Origin: Albula goreensis
Taxonomy: Eukaryota > Chordata > Actinopteri > Albuliformes > Albulidae
Direction: 5' to 3'
DNA: 64,000 nt
Assembly: GCA_022829145.1 (NCBI GenBank)
Contig: CM040761.1
Location: forward strand, 4,284,053-4,348,052
In this document: positions 1 through 11,824 of the stretch, one piece after another
Position numbering within the stretch: position 1 is the first letter of the stretch
How the letters are laid out: every line of letters begins with the position of its first letter
Translations under genes and position numbers: made by a program
Notes under the pieces: model-generated
The model's input: the letters and a program-made list of their open reading frames with translations, nothing else
What the model was told of the DNA's origin: nothing
Database searches by the model: none

Positions 1-617
1 GGGCCATTGACTTCAGTTTGATATGGCTAAATAAGCATTTTCTCACATTCATTTCTAAAGTCATTATCATTATTTTTCTCCTCTGAACAATGAATTTCAA
101 GCTCCAATTAGATATGTGTGCTAAATAATAATCATATGGCATTCTGCTAATCGTTTCCACAAAGCAGTGCCCTAGGCTTGCTTTAGCATACACACACACA
201 CACACTGCTGAATCAAGATGCTCTTCTGAATCTCCTGCTTTCAAAATGTCAACTACAGCAAAGCTATCTGTGGCCCACTACTGCTTTAGGTAGCCACACC
301 TAAAAGTGATGCATTCAAGAATCCAAAATATTGTATTTTTGTAACAGCAGCTTTAGCGGGGGCTGTGTAACTGCTACTCTAGGCTAATGCACAGGTATTT
401 CAATGGTGTCTAGTCTTAACCTACAGATAGGTATAACAAATAGGGCAGACATCTTGCCCTCTTTCCATTGTCTGGACAGAATGGGTATAAGGTGAATTTT
501 TGATTGGAAATTAACTTGTCATTGACAATGCAATGAAATACCTATATGAAAATAATTTGAAATACATGTGAATAAATATGAAAAACGTCCCCTGAACAAC
601 CACAGGCTGTGATAAAG

Positions 618-820
618 ACCATAGTCGAGTGGCTAAGGTACATGACTGGGACCCCCGAGGTTGGTGCTTCCAGCCACAGCAAGAACACCATTGCTGCTGG
701 GCCCATGAGCAAGGCCCTTAACCCTACATTGCTCCCAGGGTGGACTGGCCCTTGGTTAGCATAATCAACTGTAAGTCGCTCTGGATAAAAGCATTAGCTA
801 AATGACTATAATGTAATGTA
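618..820 (+). mobile_element. tRNA-derived SINE, degenerate copy
   Basis: A tRNA-like head (A-box-like TCGAGTGGCTAAGG near 624, weak B-box near 660) is followed by a body with GCTGCTGGGCCC. It ends with CTGGATAAAAGCATTAGCTA and an ATGTAATGTA tail. The same head, body and tail recur at 27751-27991 and in the split copy at 3101-3725, which shows a dispersed family. The B-box is degraded, so the copy is probably inactive. I do not assign a named family. Confidence 0.85.
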
Positions 821-2084
821 AAATGAAAGCATGAAGCTAATCCAGTCAGAAGCATTAATACTCATTTTAAAGAGTCTTACTTTACAAAACATATGAGATG
901 CAGGCAACATCCTTTTCAGTTTGGAGCAGAACACAACTGTAATATTGTACGAAAGTACATTTGGAGTCTGAAGCAGAAATTTTCTCGGGCCAAAAACATT
1001 ACCTCCTTTGCCCATGTCATCAAGTCTGTGGTTTCACTCTGCTTTCATTCAAGGAAAACATGTAAAGTACCCTCTCTTTCAAAGTAAACCAGTACAAAGA
1101 GAGGAGTATCATATTACCACACAAAATTGTCCACTTGACAGAGTGCAAGTGTCCTCATGCTTTCTAATTGTTGGTTTTGAAATCATAAAGGTAATAACAA
1201 GTAGCCAAGTACATGGATTCTGATTTACATATACATGTCATACAAGTAAAATGGGGTATTTCGTAGTACCGTGTTCTGGGTTTTTCGATTCTACAATTAC
1301 CTGCAGAAAAAGTAGTATTTTATGTTTTGGTTTTCATTTAATGATTACATCGGTCCTCATCCTCTACTTAAAAATTCTAGAAATACCTAGAATTAATATT
1401 AAACAGCAAACACCATGTTAATTTTTGCGTTTCGTGAGCTTGGTGAAAGGACCTGTTAGGATTTGGGTGGATATTCTGCATCCAGTCTAAATGACACTAA
1501 AACGCTTGTTTATCCTTTAAAACAGGAAGACCATCTGGAGCTATCAGCTTGGTGTGCTCTGGGCGTTGAAGTAACACAGACTCAAAGGGCGGGACACAAT
1601 CAAACAAACTTACCGGAGGTCTCTTTAAGAGAATACGCAATTCAATGTTAACATACTTTCATCTTTGAAGGACAAATGCAATTCAATAATATACATTCTT
1701 TTAAAGGGCATATGCCATTGTACTTCAGAATGAACATGCCGAATTATAAAAGGGCAATGTTTGCTTGTTTAAGATAAAATGGAAAATACCCAGAGAAACT
1801 TCTATTGTAATGTGTTGTCAGTTTTGATTGAATTGCATTTATCCTTAAAGAGACTAAGTTTGTTTGATTGAATCCCAGCCATAGTCTCTTTATCTGTGTA
1901 GATAAGCAGAGGTGAGGGGGAAAGGGGATTTGGAGGGAGAGCCATGTTTAGCTGCTGGGAAACACTGACACACTCAGAACCCTGACATGTAGGCCAGCCT
2001 CGGCCTGACTTCTCTTTTTACTGCTTTACCCGCATCAAATACCATGTTCTCCTGACACTGTGAAAACACGTGGTGGACCAGTGA

Positions 2085-2111
2085 GGGCTGGGAGGGGGGG
2101 GCGGGTGGGGG
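2085..2111 (+). other. G-rich tract with quadruplex potential
   Basis: Runs of three to eight G separated by one or two bases meet the usual G3+N1-7 quadruplex pattern on the plus strand. It lies in the gtdc1 intron, where the transcribed pre-mRNA would carry the C-rich complement. No gene starts here. Confidence 0.6.
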
Positions 2112-3100
2112 TGTGGCCTAGCCTCATTTACGAAGCCCATACTTGTTGACAAACTTCTCTTCCTTCACCGTGTAACAAGAAATATTTTGCAAAGTTAGCA
2201 GTAAACAAACCAACCATTTCATTACATAATACTTCCCGGTGAACCCGCGTGAACTCCGTCTGTGGCCGTGCCAAACAAACACTGGTGCATATACAGCTTT
2301 CTGCAAAAGAAAAGAAAAACTGTAGCGTTTCTTTTCTCTACTCCAAAAAAAAAAAACAACTTAAATTCCATTACCAATGTGTTCATCTATGCCTGTATTT
2401 TGACTTATGTAAGCAGCTGATAAATGGCATCCCACAAACCATTTCACTTCTGCCTACATGGCAGAATAATGGGCGTAACCCCAAACAAAAATTTTCTTTG
2501 GCCATCTCTGTGGATAACCGTTTTGGATGTTCCTAGATAAATCTTATTATGTGTTTCCATTTCTTGAAAACAGTAATAGTATAAAAATAATAATTAATAA
2601 ATGATTAAGTTTGAGATGTGCCAGTGTCACTCTAGATTTCACAAAGCAAAACATCTAGATTTATACCCACAATATTTCTAAGAACTTCTGAAGGAATTAT
2701 TATTTTAACTTTTATTACAATTTCCATTGAAAATCTGTTTCCTCAGACAATACATTACATATCGTAAAATAAGACAGTTATATACCTGAAACACTAACAT
2801 ATGTCACTTTAGGGACTAACATCAAAATTCTTGGTTCATCTAAGATCACTTAAGAAGCACTCAAGATGGCTAAGGCTAATCACAGATGGAGACAATCAGT
2901 CTACACCGCAAACAAGCTGCTGTGTTCCTTGCCCTAGTGTATTGTTGTGTTACAAAGCTTTCTGAACAATCCCTGAAAGTTTCACACAAACAACAAAAGA
3001 ACGACAAAGGATAAAACAAAACGAAAAAGATGGCTGTAAAAGGTACATCTATGTATGTTTCACAGATCAGTGCGAGGTGCTGCTTTAGTATTGTTGTATC

Positions 3101-3172
3101 TATAGCCTTTTGGCTCAGGTGCCTGACTTAGACCTGGAAGGGGGGAGGTCCAAGCCCCCAGTGTAGCAAAAC
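3101..3172 (+). mobile_element. SINE head, 5' half of a split copy
   Basis: An A-box-like TGGCTCAGGTGCCTGAC and a B-box-like AGGTCCAAGCCCC match the head of the copy at 27751. The body breaks off after AGTGTAGCAAAAC, where the family continues into ACCAGTGCTGCTGGGCC. That continuation resumes only after the insertion at 3173-3623. Confidence 0.8.
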
Positions 3173-3623
3173 GTGCTTTCGGACAGTTCTGGGGACTTTT
3201 TTGAGAGCAACTACCCACAGGGGAGGTTCCCCGTGAACTACGAACCTTCAAGGGCTTTTTTCTGTTAGCATCCGCGCCGCCAGGAACACTAAAGTGACGT
3301 AAGCTGGCAGTTAGTATACCAACGTCATTTCTGTGCGGTTAGTTTTTAAAAATGGCGGTTACCGGTGCTGCATTGTCTAATGTGTTCGACCAATCAACGT
3401 ACACTTACGTCTCGACCAACTGCCGTGCACTTATGTCACTCAAGGTTCCTCTTGTGCTGGGAGAGTACCTACCCTGAAGTAGGAGCCAAAAAAAAAGTCC
3501 CTCAAAACAGCGCTCTAAGAACTGCGATCGTTCCCAGTTCCCGCAGTGCGGACACAATAAAATGGGGTTAGTTCCTCCAATGGTTCTTAGAACTATGAAA
3601 AAGTTTCTCCAGTCCGAAATCAC
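3173..3623. mobile_element. MITE-like insertion nested in a SINE
   Basis: The segment of about 451 bp begins GTGCTTTCGGAC and ends with GTCCGAAATCAC. These are 12-bp terminal inverted repeats with one mismatch, and looser similarity continues inward. It interrupts the SINE exactly between its head and its body. No transposase-like frame of useful length is present, so it would be non-autonomous. The superfamily is not assigned because the target-site duplication is not clear. Confidence 0.6.
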
Positions 3624-3725
3624 TGCTACTGGGCCCTCAGGAGTTGGGGGGAGCTGGTTCCTGGTTAGCCCAATCAACTGTAAGTTGCCTTATATAAAGC
3701 CAGAAAAAACTGTAATAACGTAATA
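3624..3725 (+). mobile_element. SINE body and tail, 3' half of a split copy
   Basis: The sequence resumes with TGCTACTGGGCC, continues through GGTTAGCCCAATCAACTGTAA and ends with an AACTGTAATAACGTAATA tail. This is the same order as in the other two copies, so this is the second half of the element that starts at 3101. Confidence 0.8.
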
Positions 3726-6700
3726 TATTTTACCAGGGGTATCAAGCTAATCGATATTTGTCGCATTGGTCAAACAATGTTGCGGAACTTTACCGCTGGA
3801 TCCCATTCCGGCTCACCACCACGGCGTCCGCACGCACATGTAACGCAGACCCATGTTTCACAATGACAGTGTGTGACAAGAGGAATGCGAAGCATGACTG
3901 TGTGTCACAGCTCTCCTCCACTCAGCTGAACTCTAACAGAAAACAGCTGCCACGGGCACGGACGTAGGCCAGCTATCTGAAGAGACACAAGGAAATCATT
4001 TTGCTCGCAAAAAAAAAAAAAAAAAAAAAATAGAAACGAAGGATGCCTTCTTTTGTCGTCGCTCAGAATCTACTGAATCTGTACTCCTAGAATTACAGGA
4101 TTTGAATATTGAATGTAAAAAAAGACTGGGATACATGTAGAGGAGATTTTAGCAGATGATCAAAACAGAATACAAACATGATACAGATCATGAGAATTTT
4201 TTTCTGAGTACTCAAATGTTCAAAGAAGGTTCTCTAATCAATGACTAGTAACATTTATCCAAAGCAGATAGTGACTACACTCATGAATTTAATAAGGACT
4301 TCACTAGGCCCAGTATGTTTAGATGTATTCAATTAATTCTTGGACAAATTATGACAGGAATTGTGCTTGTGGTACCCATTAAATATTTTAAATGTCATGT
4401 GACCATTTTTAAATGTGAGACTCCACACAGGTTGACGTGAGCTGAGATTCTACAGTGGTGAGCTGGTTGAAATCAGGTGGAATTAATCGAAACCCAGAAC
4501 AGATGGAAACGATACGGGCACCAAATAAAACCTTTCCATGTGAGATTACACAAATTACTATGGCAGCAACTTAAAAAATTAATTCAAAGAAGATTTGATC
4601 TTGATGAATTGAAGTTGATGAAGACTCACAAATCTTCAGTGATAAACTGTGTCTTGTTAAGCTTCACTCTTTTTAGGAAGGTGGGGTTGGGTTGGGGGTG
4701 CTTGTGCGAAAGTATTAACGATGGCAACATCTTGTCAAGTCTTGGGAGAATTCCATCCCATGGCCAATTTTAAAACCGGTTTGACTAAGCAATAAAACTC
4801 AACTCTCAGCACTAGAATATGGCACTTGGGAGGAAAGCGGCCAATTACCGTATTTATAAATCAACGGCAATTTCACTGATGGCTTTATCTTTGATTTGAT
4901 TAAACTCCGATTTAAAAGCAAAGAGAAAAGAAAAATCATCAAAAGCAATTCCCTTTATTGGTAATAAGTATGTATCCCCCAACAACTCTTATGCAATCAA
5001 AAACTAACGTCGATTTTCAGCTGGCAGGAGAACAGGTTTGGAAATGGGAGTTTGACGATGGACTCAGCGCTGGACGCTACTGACCGAGGAACTCTCTTGG
5101 AGTTTTAGTTTTCTATTTCAAAAACAGATGTGAACTATAATTTCAGTCCCCCAGAACCCCCTTGATAATTATGTCATAATTAAAAAAGAGTTTTGCTGAT
5201 CCACTTACATTTGCAATACAACGATCATTATGAGTCATAAATAAATACGGCCACCCAAACTGTCCGTTTGGAAAGACCGTGCTTGGCTTCCATTACCGTC
5301 GCTGCTCTCGTTCTGTGCAGGTGAAAGCAGCCCAGTAAAGAGCTACTGTCCTCCAAAAAAACCAAAGCAAGCACTAACCTCCAATTCAAATGTTTTGAAC
5401 AGATCATTAAAGCACATTCAAATCAACACTGAAAGTCGACCCCGCTTCATGCTTGTGGTTCAGCTATTTATTTTTCAATAATACTCGACCAGCAATTCAT
5501 GTTGCCAGGCAGAATCTGAGAAAACAAAACCCTGAATCATCAGACACGGACATGTGACACTCCGGAGAGTTTTTTTCTTTCTTATCCAGTTCTTGATACT
5601 CTTATACAGTGTTAAAATTGAAAGTCTGAAGTGAGTTTAAATGACAAAAATAAAGAAGTTGGAGGTTACACAATAAGCGATTGAAACTGCAACTTTTGCA
5701 CATGGTTTGGGCGTAAACAGTGTGATACACAACCTTCGTCTGACATTCATATGTAACGAAATGTTATTGTTTTGTATTTCTAAAACTCCCATGGTGTTAA
5801 AAGTATAAACTCATGACTGACTTGAGAACTTCTTTCAGCAAACAGGCATATATGCTTTGGCCTAGAGACTGATTTTCAGAAGAGAAATGTCTCTACAGAA
5901 CTGGAATTTCTCTGAAGTACAAACAAAGAAAAAAACTTCATTTAACTCCCAGAGTGCAATTTCTCACAGAGGCATAGTAAAGTACAGGCACAAATGAGAG
6001 GAGAGGAATGGTATTACGAACTCTTATCAGACATTAACGGACCATATTTTTACTCAAGCTTACCCAATGCCTCCAGCAACACAGAGAAATATGAAAGTTT
6101 TATTGGAATGGAAAAATTTATAAAAATGGCCATTTAATTTTGTGGGTTTAACCAATTAATCTAACAGGCACATTTTTCAAGCAATTCTTTTTTCAGTAGT
6201 ACATTTTTAATAGTACAAACTGATGAGTTAAAAACCTTTGATGTTAAGGATTTTTATTTAAGAAAATATGAGAGGGTGCATTTAATATATTTCTTTATAT
6301 AGACAGATCACTTGTCATTGCTGCCAGTTCCTTCCTTTTTCTGCCCTCGAAGCTTGGTGCACACCATGTAGATGCTGGTGTGCGTACTTCATGTCTACTT
6401 GTGATATCTTCCTGTGATATTTCACAAACTGACATTTTAACCAGTTAGCATAGAGCATAATTGCCTCACTCCATTCCCGGGAGGGCTAAGAGTTTCAGGT
6501 TTTTGGTGTGTTTCAGCACTCAAGACATTAAGTCACTGATTGAGTCCAAACACCTTGTTTCCCAGGCCTATTGCCTGCTGTCTGAAAGGAAACTACAAAA
6601 ATATGCAGACATTACGGCTCTGTAGTATGACATCACATTAGTAGGACTTCAGTATGACATCACTGCTATAGGCCTAATCAGAGCCTGATCCATATTTACA

Positions 6701-7089
6701 AAATACTTCAATACAAGTGTTGTGTTTTCATAAAAATGGAAATTCAGTGCATGTACAATCTCAGCATGAAATTTAAAGATATCTAACTACTCCAAAGCAA
6801 TTATTTGCACAAAAGCCACAAAGACCATGACATAGTCAATGGTAAACAGTAGGCAAGAATATATTACCTTGCACTGAAAACGACCTTTCTTAACGGGCTA
6901 CAAAACAAAAAAACCTGAAAAGTCATTTAAATTTAAACGAACGATTGAAGTAACGAATAAATAAATAAATATTTGAGGCAGCCCTACATTTTTATCTGCA
7001 GTCTGCTTTACCTCGTAAATGAATCTTTGATGCACTGAAGATCCCTTTGAAACAGCGGAGGGCTAGGAGGCTAGCGATGCAAATGAAGA

Positions 7090-7250
7090 AACAAATAACC
7101 GAAAAGGTAAGTGACAGCTGTTTTCATTACTTCCCAGCTAAAGCGCTTAATCACGTCGATCTGATTAAAAAGCGCGGGAGCTCTCCCTCGATCGAGGCGC
7201 TGCCGCTTCGAGCGGGCAAGCAATCAGAGCGTATGCGTGGGTCATCTGAG
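7090..7250. promoter_or_regulatory. CpG-containing candidate regulatory island
   Basis: Inside an AT-rich intron this block has many CpG dinucleotides, an E-box (CAGCTG), homeodomain-type TTAATCA and GATTAAA cores and a 12-bp palindrome CCTCGATCGAGG at 7186-7197. No exon of either gene fits here. Function as an enhancer is inference only. Confidence 0.3.
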
Positions 7251-8589
7251 GATGAACAGCTTAGGTTTCATAATGACCAGGAATGGAAGACTTTTCAACA
7301 CGTTTCCATTTCACTCATCTTCTTTCTGTACATTACCATAGATAGGTACCCATTTCTATGGCTGAAACGTTCAAAAAGAAAAGAAGCCATTCAGTGTTCT
7401 CAGTTTAACATGTATAAATTAGTACCATTGCTTCATATTTCATCGCGCCACTAATTTCTCAATGAAAGTTATGACAGTTCTTTGCCTCATTTTTTAACGA
7501 ATTCATGCACAGGAACACAAAGAGTATTTGAAGTGGGTGGGACATTTTTAACTTTGGATTTGTACCATATGTAATGGACAACGAGGTTGTGGTATCAAAC
7601 CTTAGCTGAAAGCCTGTCATTTTCTCGTTCTAATTTATTCACACATTGCAGAGACACTGTGGAGGGCCTCTTGGTGAAGAGAGGAGATATTTCAAATAGC
7701 CACAATCTGAAAAAGGGAGAAAAAAAAAAAAAAAAAAAAAAACTTTCAACACTTCTTGGCTTCTTTCCTTCTCTCTTTCATGAAGGCTCACTCGTTCCTC
7801 TCTCGTTATCACCAACCCCCTTCCCTTCACTGCCTTCACACGGAAATGAAAACCCAGTAGTATTCACCCGCTCTTGATTTACTAAATTATTCACCAAAAA
7901 AATTAATATCAAATGCATAAAGTACCTTGCAGTACCTTTGTGCTTCTCACAGAAAAGGTTTTTGAACACGATTTCCTGCCAGCTGCCATGGTTACGGAAA
8001 CATTCCAATATTTAACTCAGTCATTTGAGGACCCCACTGGTCCCACAGTGGCACATCAATGTGATGGAAGTCCCACGTGCTGGAGGTAGCCAAACCTTCT
8101 CCCCAGCAACTTTTGCTAATTATCTTCTGCTGAGGGCAGATTATCTGCAGCTAGAAAAATGGAAAAAAAAAAAAAAAAAAACCTGAACACAATCTCCTCA
8201 CTGCATTTAAACCGGCATCAACTTCCAACAGCCAGTGAATTTTATTCTGCTTGAAAGACTTGTTACTGTACTTTCTGGCATGGACCATGAAAGGTGATGT
8301 CCTAGCATACGAATATGGCCATTCTCAAATTAGCATTACAATTCTGAAACGTTTATTAGCCTGTATATATTTATGTATAAACCTAAAGACAAACTGTTAT
8401 GTTTTAACTCATAGTTTGCTGTGTTCCTTTCAGCTAGCATTCCAATGAATGTGACTGACCTAGAAAGAGACAAGCACCAGCAGAAGGCGAAATATATCTA
8501 AAGCTGCCTCGAGAGACCGCACAATTTTTGTGGGACATGACGGTTTTCTGGCCCCAGGAGAAAAAAGATTGCTGTAGCTCCTCCCCTGG

Positions 8590-8835
8590 CATCAGCACCT
8601 GCTCGACGCGTGCGTGTTGATTCAATCAGGACCGCCTTACCCGAGGCATCGCCGCGGCGGTAAAAAGAGTAACGGTGAGCCCGGGAAGCGAAGCAGAGGA
8701 GAATGGCCTGGTACCGAGGCCTTCGCCGTGATAAATGAGTTTGTATTGTCTCGCCGCGGCCGCCCGCTAACAGAGGTCAGCACTTATTCAATTACGACTT
8801 GTCAATGTCTCCAATGGTGATTGATTAATGAGTGT
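8590..8835. promoter_or_regulatory. CpG-rich intronic island with PBX/HOX-type site
   Basis: About 170 bp are dense in CpG (including CGCCGCGGCGG and CGCCGCGGCCGCC), against an AT-rich, CpG-poor surround. The block is followed by TGATTGATTAAT at 8818-8829, which fits a PBX/HOX composite site. A poised enhancer or an unannotated promoter would both fit. No splice donor or long frame clearly supports an exon. Confidence 0.4.
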
Positions 8836-10120
8836 GCCGAGGAGGACGATACAAAAGGTTTTATTTCCCACTGTTTATTTTACCTATACCAGCTTCACGA
8901 ATACAGCAGCATGTGTGTCCCTATACATATACATATATATATATACTTATCATGGACATATCATGGACATACACACAGAGACACAAGTTTAACCAAGTTA
9001 AAGAAATGCTTGTTTGTTTAATGCTTGTTCGTATTATGCCCACCTCTTTATCAACTCCACATCTCCCCAAAATATCTTTAAATTATATTTGTTGAAATCA
9101 GACGAAAAAGGTCTTGGCCTTAGGGAAAGCAGATTGCCTCAGAGATCAGAAGTCAAAAACATTAAAAAATAATATAAAATGCAAATACATGATACGTTTT
9201 AGTCGAGGCTCCAGTTTCCGACGTATGGTTTTACTATAAATTTTAATTTCACTTTATAAGACAAGAATGAACCATCCCCCGCTGTCCTGAACTTATAACC
9301 AAAAACAAACATATTTGCATAGCTCACAATGTTCCTTTTGAACAATCAAGCCTCAAAATATTATGTTTCTGATGTAGTGCATACAGTATCAATGCAACCT
9401 ACAGTGTGCATCTTAACCTTTTCCAAGTATTAGTTTCATACAAACCAGATTATATAAAACATGCAATATGAACTCGATTCATTAAGAAATCGTACTGCGT
9501 ATGAATCAATATGCTTGGCAAAAAATCTTGCGAGCCACTTCAAAGTCTCTTCCAACCCTCTCGTGGCTCCCCAGCCTCAACATGGGACACACTGCTGCGG
9601 AAAAAACAATGTACATTCCTTCATTTAAAGGCAAAAAATGCAGAAGAAACCAAAATCTTGCATAGAAAATTCTGCATTGTTCCCAATACCTGCAGTACAG
9701 TACAGTCATTCCAACCCATTCCATATGCTCTCAATCATAAAAACATGTTTGATAAAATGATGTTGGAGGCTAATCAACACTTTTTTTTTCTTTTTCAAAA
9801 GGACAAATTAAGAACACATCAAAGTAAAGAAAGTAAAAAAAAAAAAAATGCTTGGATTTTTTTTTTTTTGGGAGGAGGAACTGGAAAATCCACCGGTTTT
9901 TTTTCGACGGACAGCAGGGTGTGTTGAACGATTGTCAGTCATGCAAATAATCACTTGCAGTCTATGAGTTTGCTTTGGATAAGGCAAATCGGAGTTTCAA
10001 AATGAGCTGAAAAACACACTGGGCAAGACACATGCTCTGCGATTCTCTGATTTTTTCTCCCTCCACACACACACATCCACAGAAACATGCATAGGCACAC
10101 ACACTCAGACTGTCACTCTT

Positions 10121-10122
<2 letters not shown>

Positions 10123-10207
<85 letters not shown>
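10123..10207. repeat. (CA)n microsatellite, about 42 units
   Basis: An essentially uninterrupted CA dinucleotide run in the gtdc1 intron. A 40-bp flank to its left is also CA-rich. It has Z-DNA-forming composition and is probably length-polymorphic. The open frame across it is a repeat artefact. Confidence 0.98.
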
Positions 10208-10209
<2 letters not shown>

Positions 10210-11650
10210 AAATCTGTACATCTCAGAAATAATCTCTAAAGATATTCCAACCATGTGTGGAAACCCTGGTGAGTCTATGCTGGAATCTCTAGTGTGAGTA
10301 ATTTGAATGTAAATCTTATTTTAGGTCACTGGCCAAAACTGGAAATGACAGTGAATGCATTGGAATTCCACAGTAAATATAAAACATTTCTCTGTACGAA
10401 AGGCTGAATTCTTCCAAGGCATTTCGTACACATGTGTTTCTTCTGCGGACATTTCTAGGGGAACATCTTCTCTTCGAGTGCAGTGACATTAAGGTTGCAC
10501 AGGCGTTTATAACATGTAATTCAAACGGTTGCAGATCAAGTCGCATTCTACCACTAATCAGAAAAGACAGGATCCTTATGACAAGATTACCGTAGGCAAA
10601 TATTCTTTCAGCTCTCCTCTTTTAGATCTGATCCTACCTCAAGGAACAAACTTCAATAATTACTGATTATATGCTTGTTTATTATATACGATAAATAATA
10701 AAACTTATTATATAGTATTGTTCCCTGGCACACAGACCAAACAAAAAAAAAAAAACTTTTTTTTCAGAAGTTGTTTCAATTCATACAATTTTTATCATAT
10801 TTTTTAGATTTTCTCTTCAAGGCATGCTGTTTTTCAGAGCACAGATGCACGTATTGAATTATATTAAAACTGTTAAAAATGATCAATCAAAAAATGTGTT
10901 CTGAAAATACAGGTATCTGACTGTTTGACAAGAAAGGAATTTTCCCTCCCTTTGCTGTCGCTTTTATTTCATTTCAATTGTGATGTCATCACATTCATAT
11001 TGGGGGGAAAGCTGGTGTTCATTTGCACTTTAATGAGAAGCACACCAGCTCTATGAAAATGCATTTGGCACATTTTAAATACTGCATTGTTTTGGCAAGT
11101 CAGAAAAAAACCCCACATCGTTTCACCAGTGAGCCGAGACCCCCATTTACAAACAAACCGTTCTGTTGTTGCACGGCGTCTCTGTTCCTCGGGAATAATA
11201 AAACCAAAACAAATTCCACGTTTCATAACCACTGTTCATCGACAAGAGTGAACCCTTCTTTATTTCAATTAGAACTCGAATTAAGTACGGGGGTGTGGTC
11301 CTTCGCCCATGTGCTGTTACTGCCATAATTTTATTGACAACAAGATGAAGAGATGAGATAGAAAGTAAAAACAAATAGCGGAACGTATACTCTAAGGATG
11401 AAAACGAGGGAAAACAGCCAAGGAGAACTGACCTCAAAATGAGTGAGAAACATCTGCACAGGGCTTAAAAGTGCCATGCCTTTCATTGCTTTCTTAATGT
11501 GACTTCGCTTCGGATCGCTGTTTACTGTCGTACCTAAACTTTACCAGCTTGCCGCGGGACGGATTAGAGGCAAATACGCTGCTTTTTAATCAACGTGTGG
11601 TTATCCCTAGCAGGCAAATTACTGTCTCTGAATGAGGAGAAAATACCAAC

Positions 11651-11824
11651 CTTTTGACATGAGGAAATTTGATAGGAAAGTAGAGAACTTGGCATTTGGG
11701 TCTGAGAAGGACTTCCAGATCTCTGGGTCTGTGGTCCGGGATTAGTTTCATGAAAGCAGAGATGGAAGTGAGAAAGGACTCCATGTTGAAAGCAGAGTTA
11801 AAGACCACTACATCTGCCACCAAG
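11651..11824 (-). CDS. gtdc1: gtdc1 third coding exon
   Basis: This 174-bp exon continues the N-terminal half of the glycosyltransferase. The acceptor is TTCCAG before 11824 and the donor is AAAAG|GTTGGT after 11651. It begins with the third base of a codon split after exon two (TG+C, Cys) and ends with two bases of the next codon. The peptide includes [30 protein letters not shown] and [14 protein letters not shown], matching vertebrate GTDC1 almost residue for residue. These strands build the first Rossmann domain of the GT-B fold. The next exon of the family is not in the window. No frame lesion is seen. Confidence 0.95.

Larger units (their letters stand above)
1..11650 (-). other. gtdc1: gtdc1 intron after third coding exon, partial
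   Basis: This is the left end of the window, downstream of the last gtdc1 exon I can see, so it is intronic on the minus strand. I searched it for the exons expected next in the family (the low-complexity linker and the C-terminal glycosyltransferase half) and saw none, so they should lie left of base 1. It holds two SINE copies, a MITE-like insertion, a G-rich tract, poly-A runs, a long CA microsatellite and two CpG-rich islands, listed separately. The rest is AT-rich unique-looking sequence with only short chance reading frames. Confidence 0.75.

Noticed and set aside
9962..10207. Open frame of Cys-Val repeats
   Set aside because: It is a translation of the CA microsatellite.
10123..10207. 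Repeat array considered as CRISPR-like
   Set aside because: Simple dinucleotide repeat without spacers; the genome is eukaryotic.
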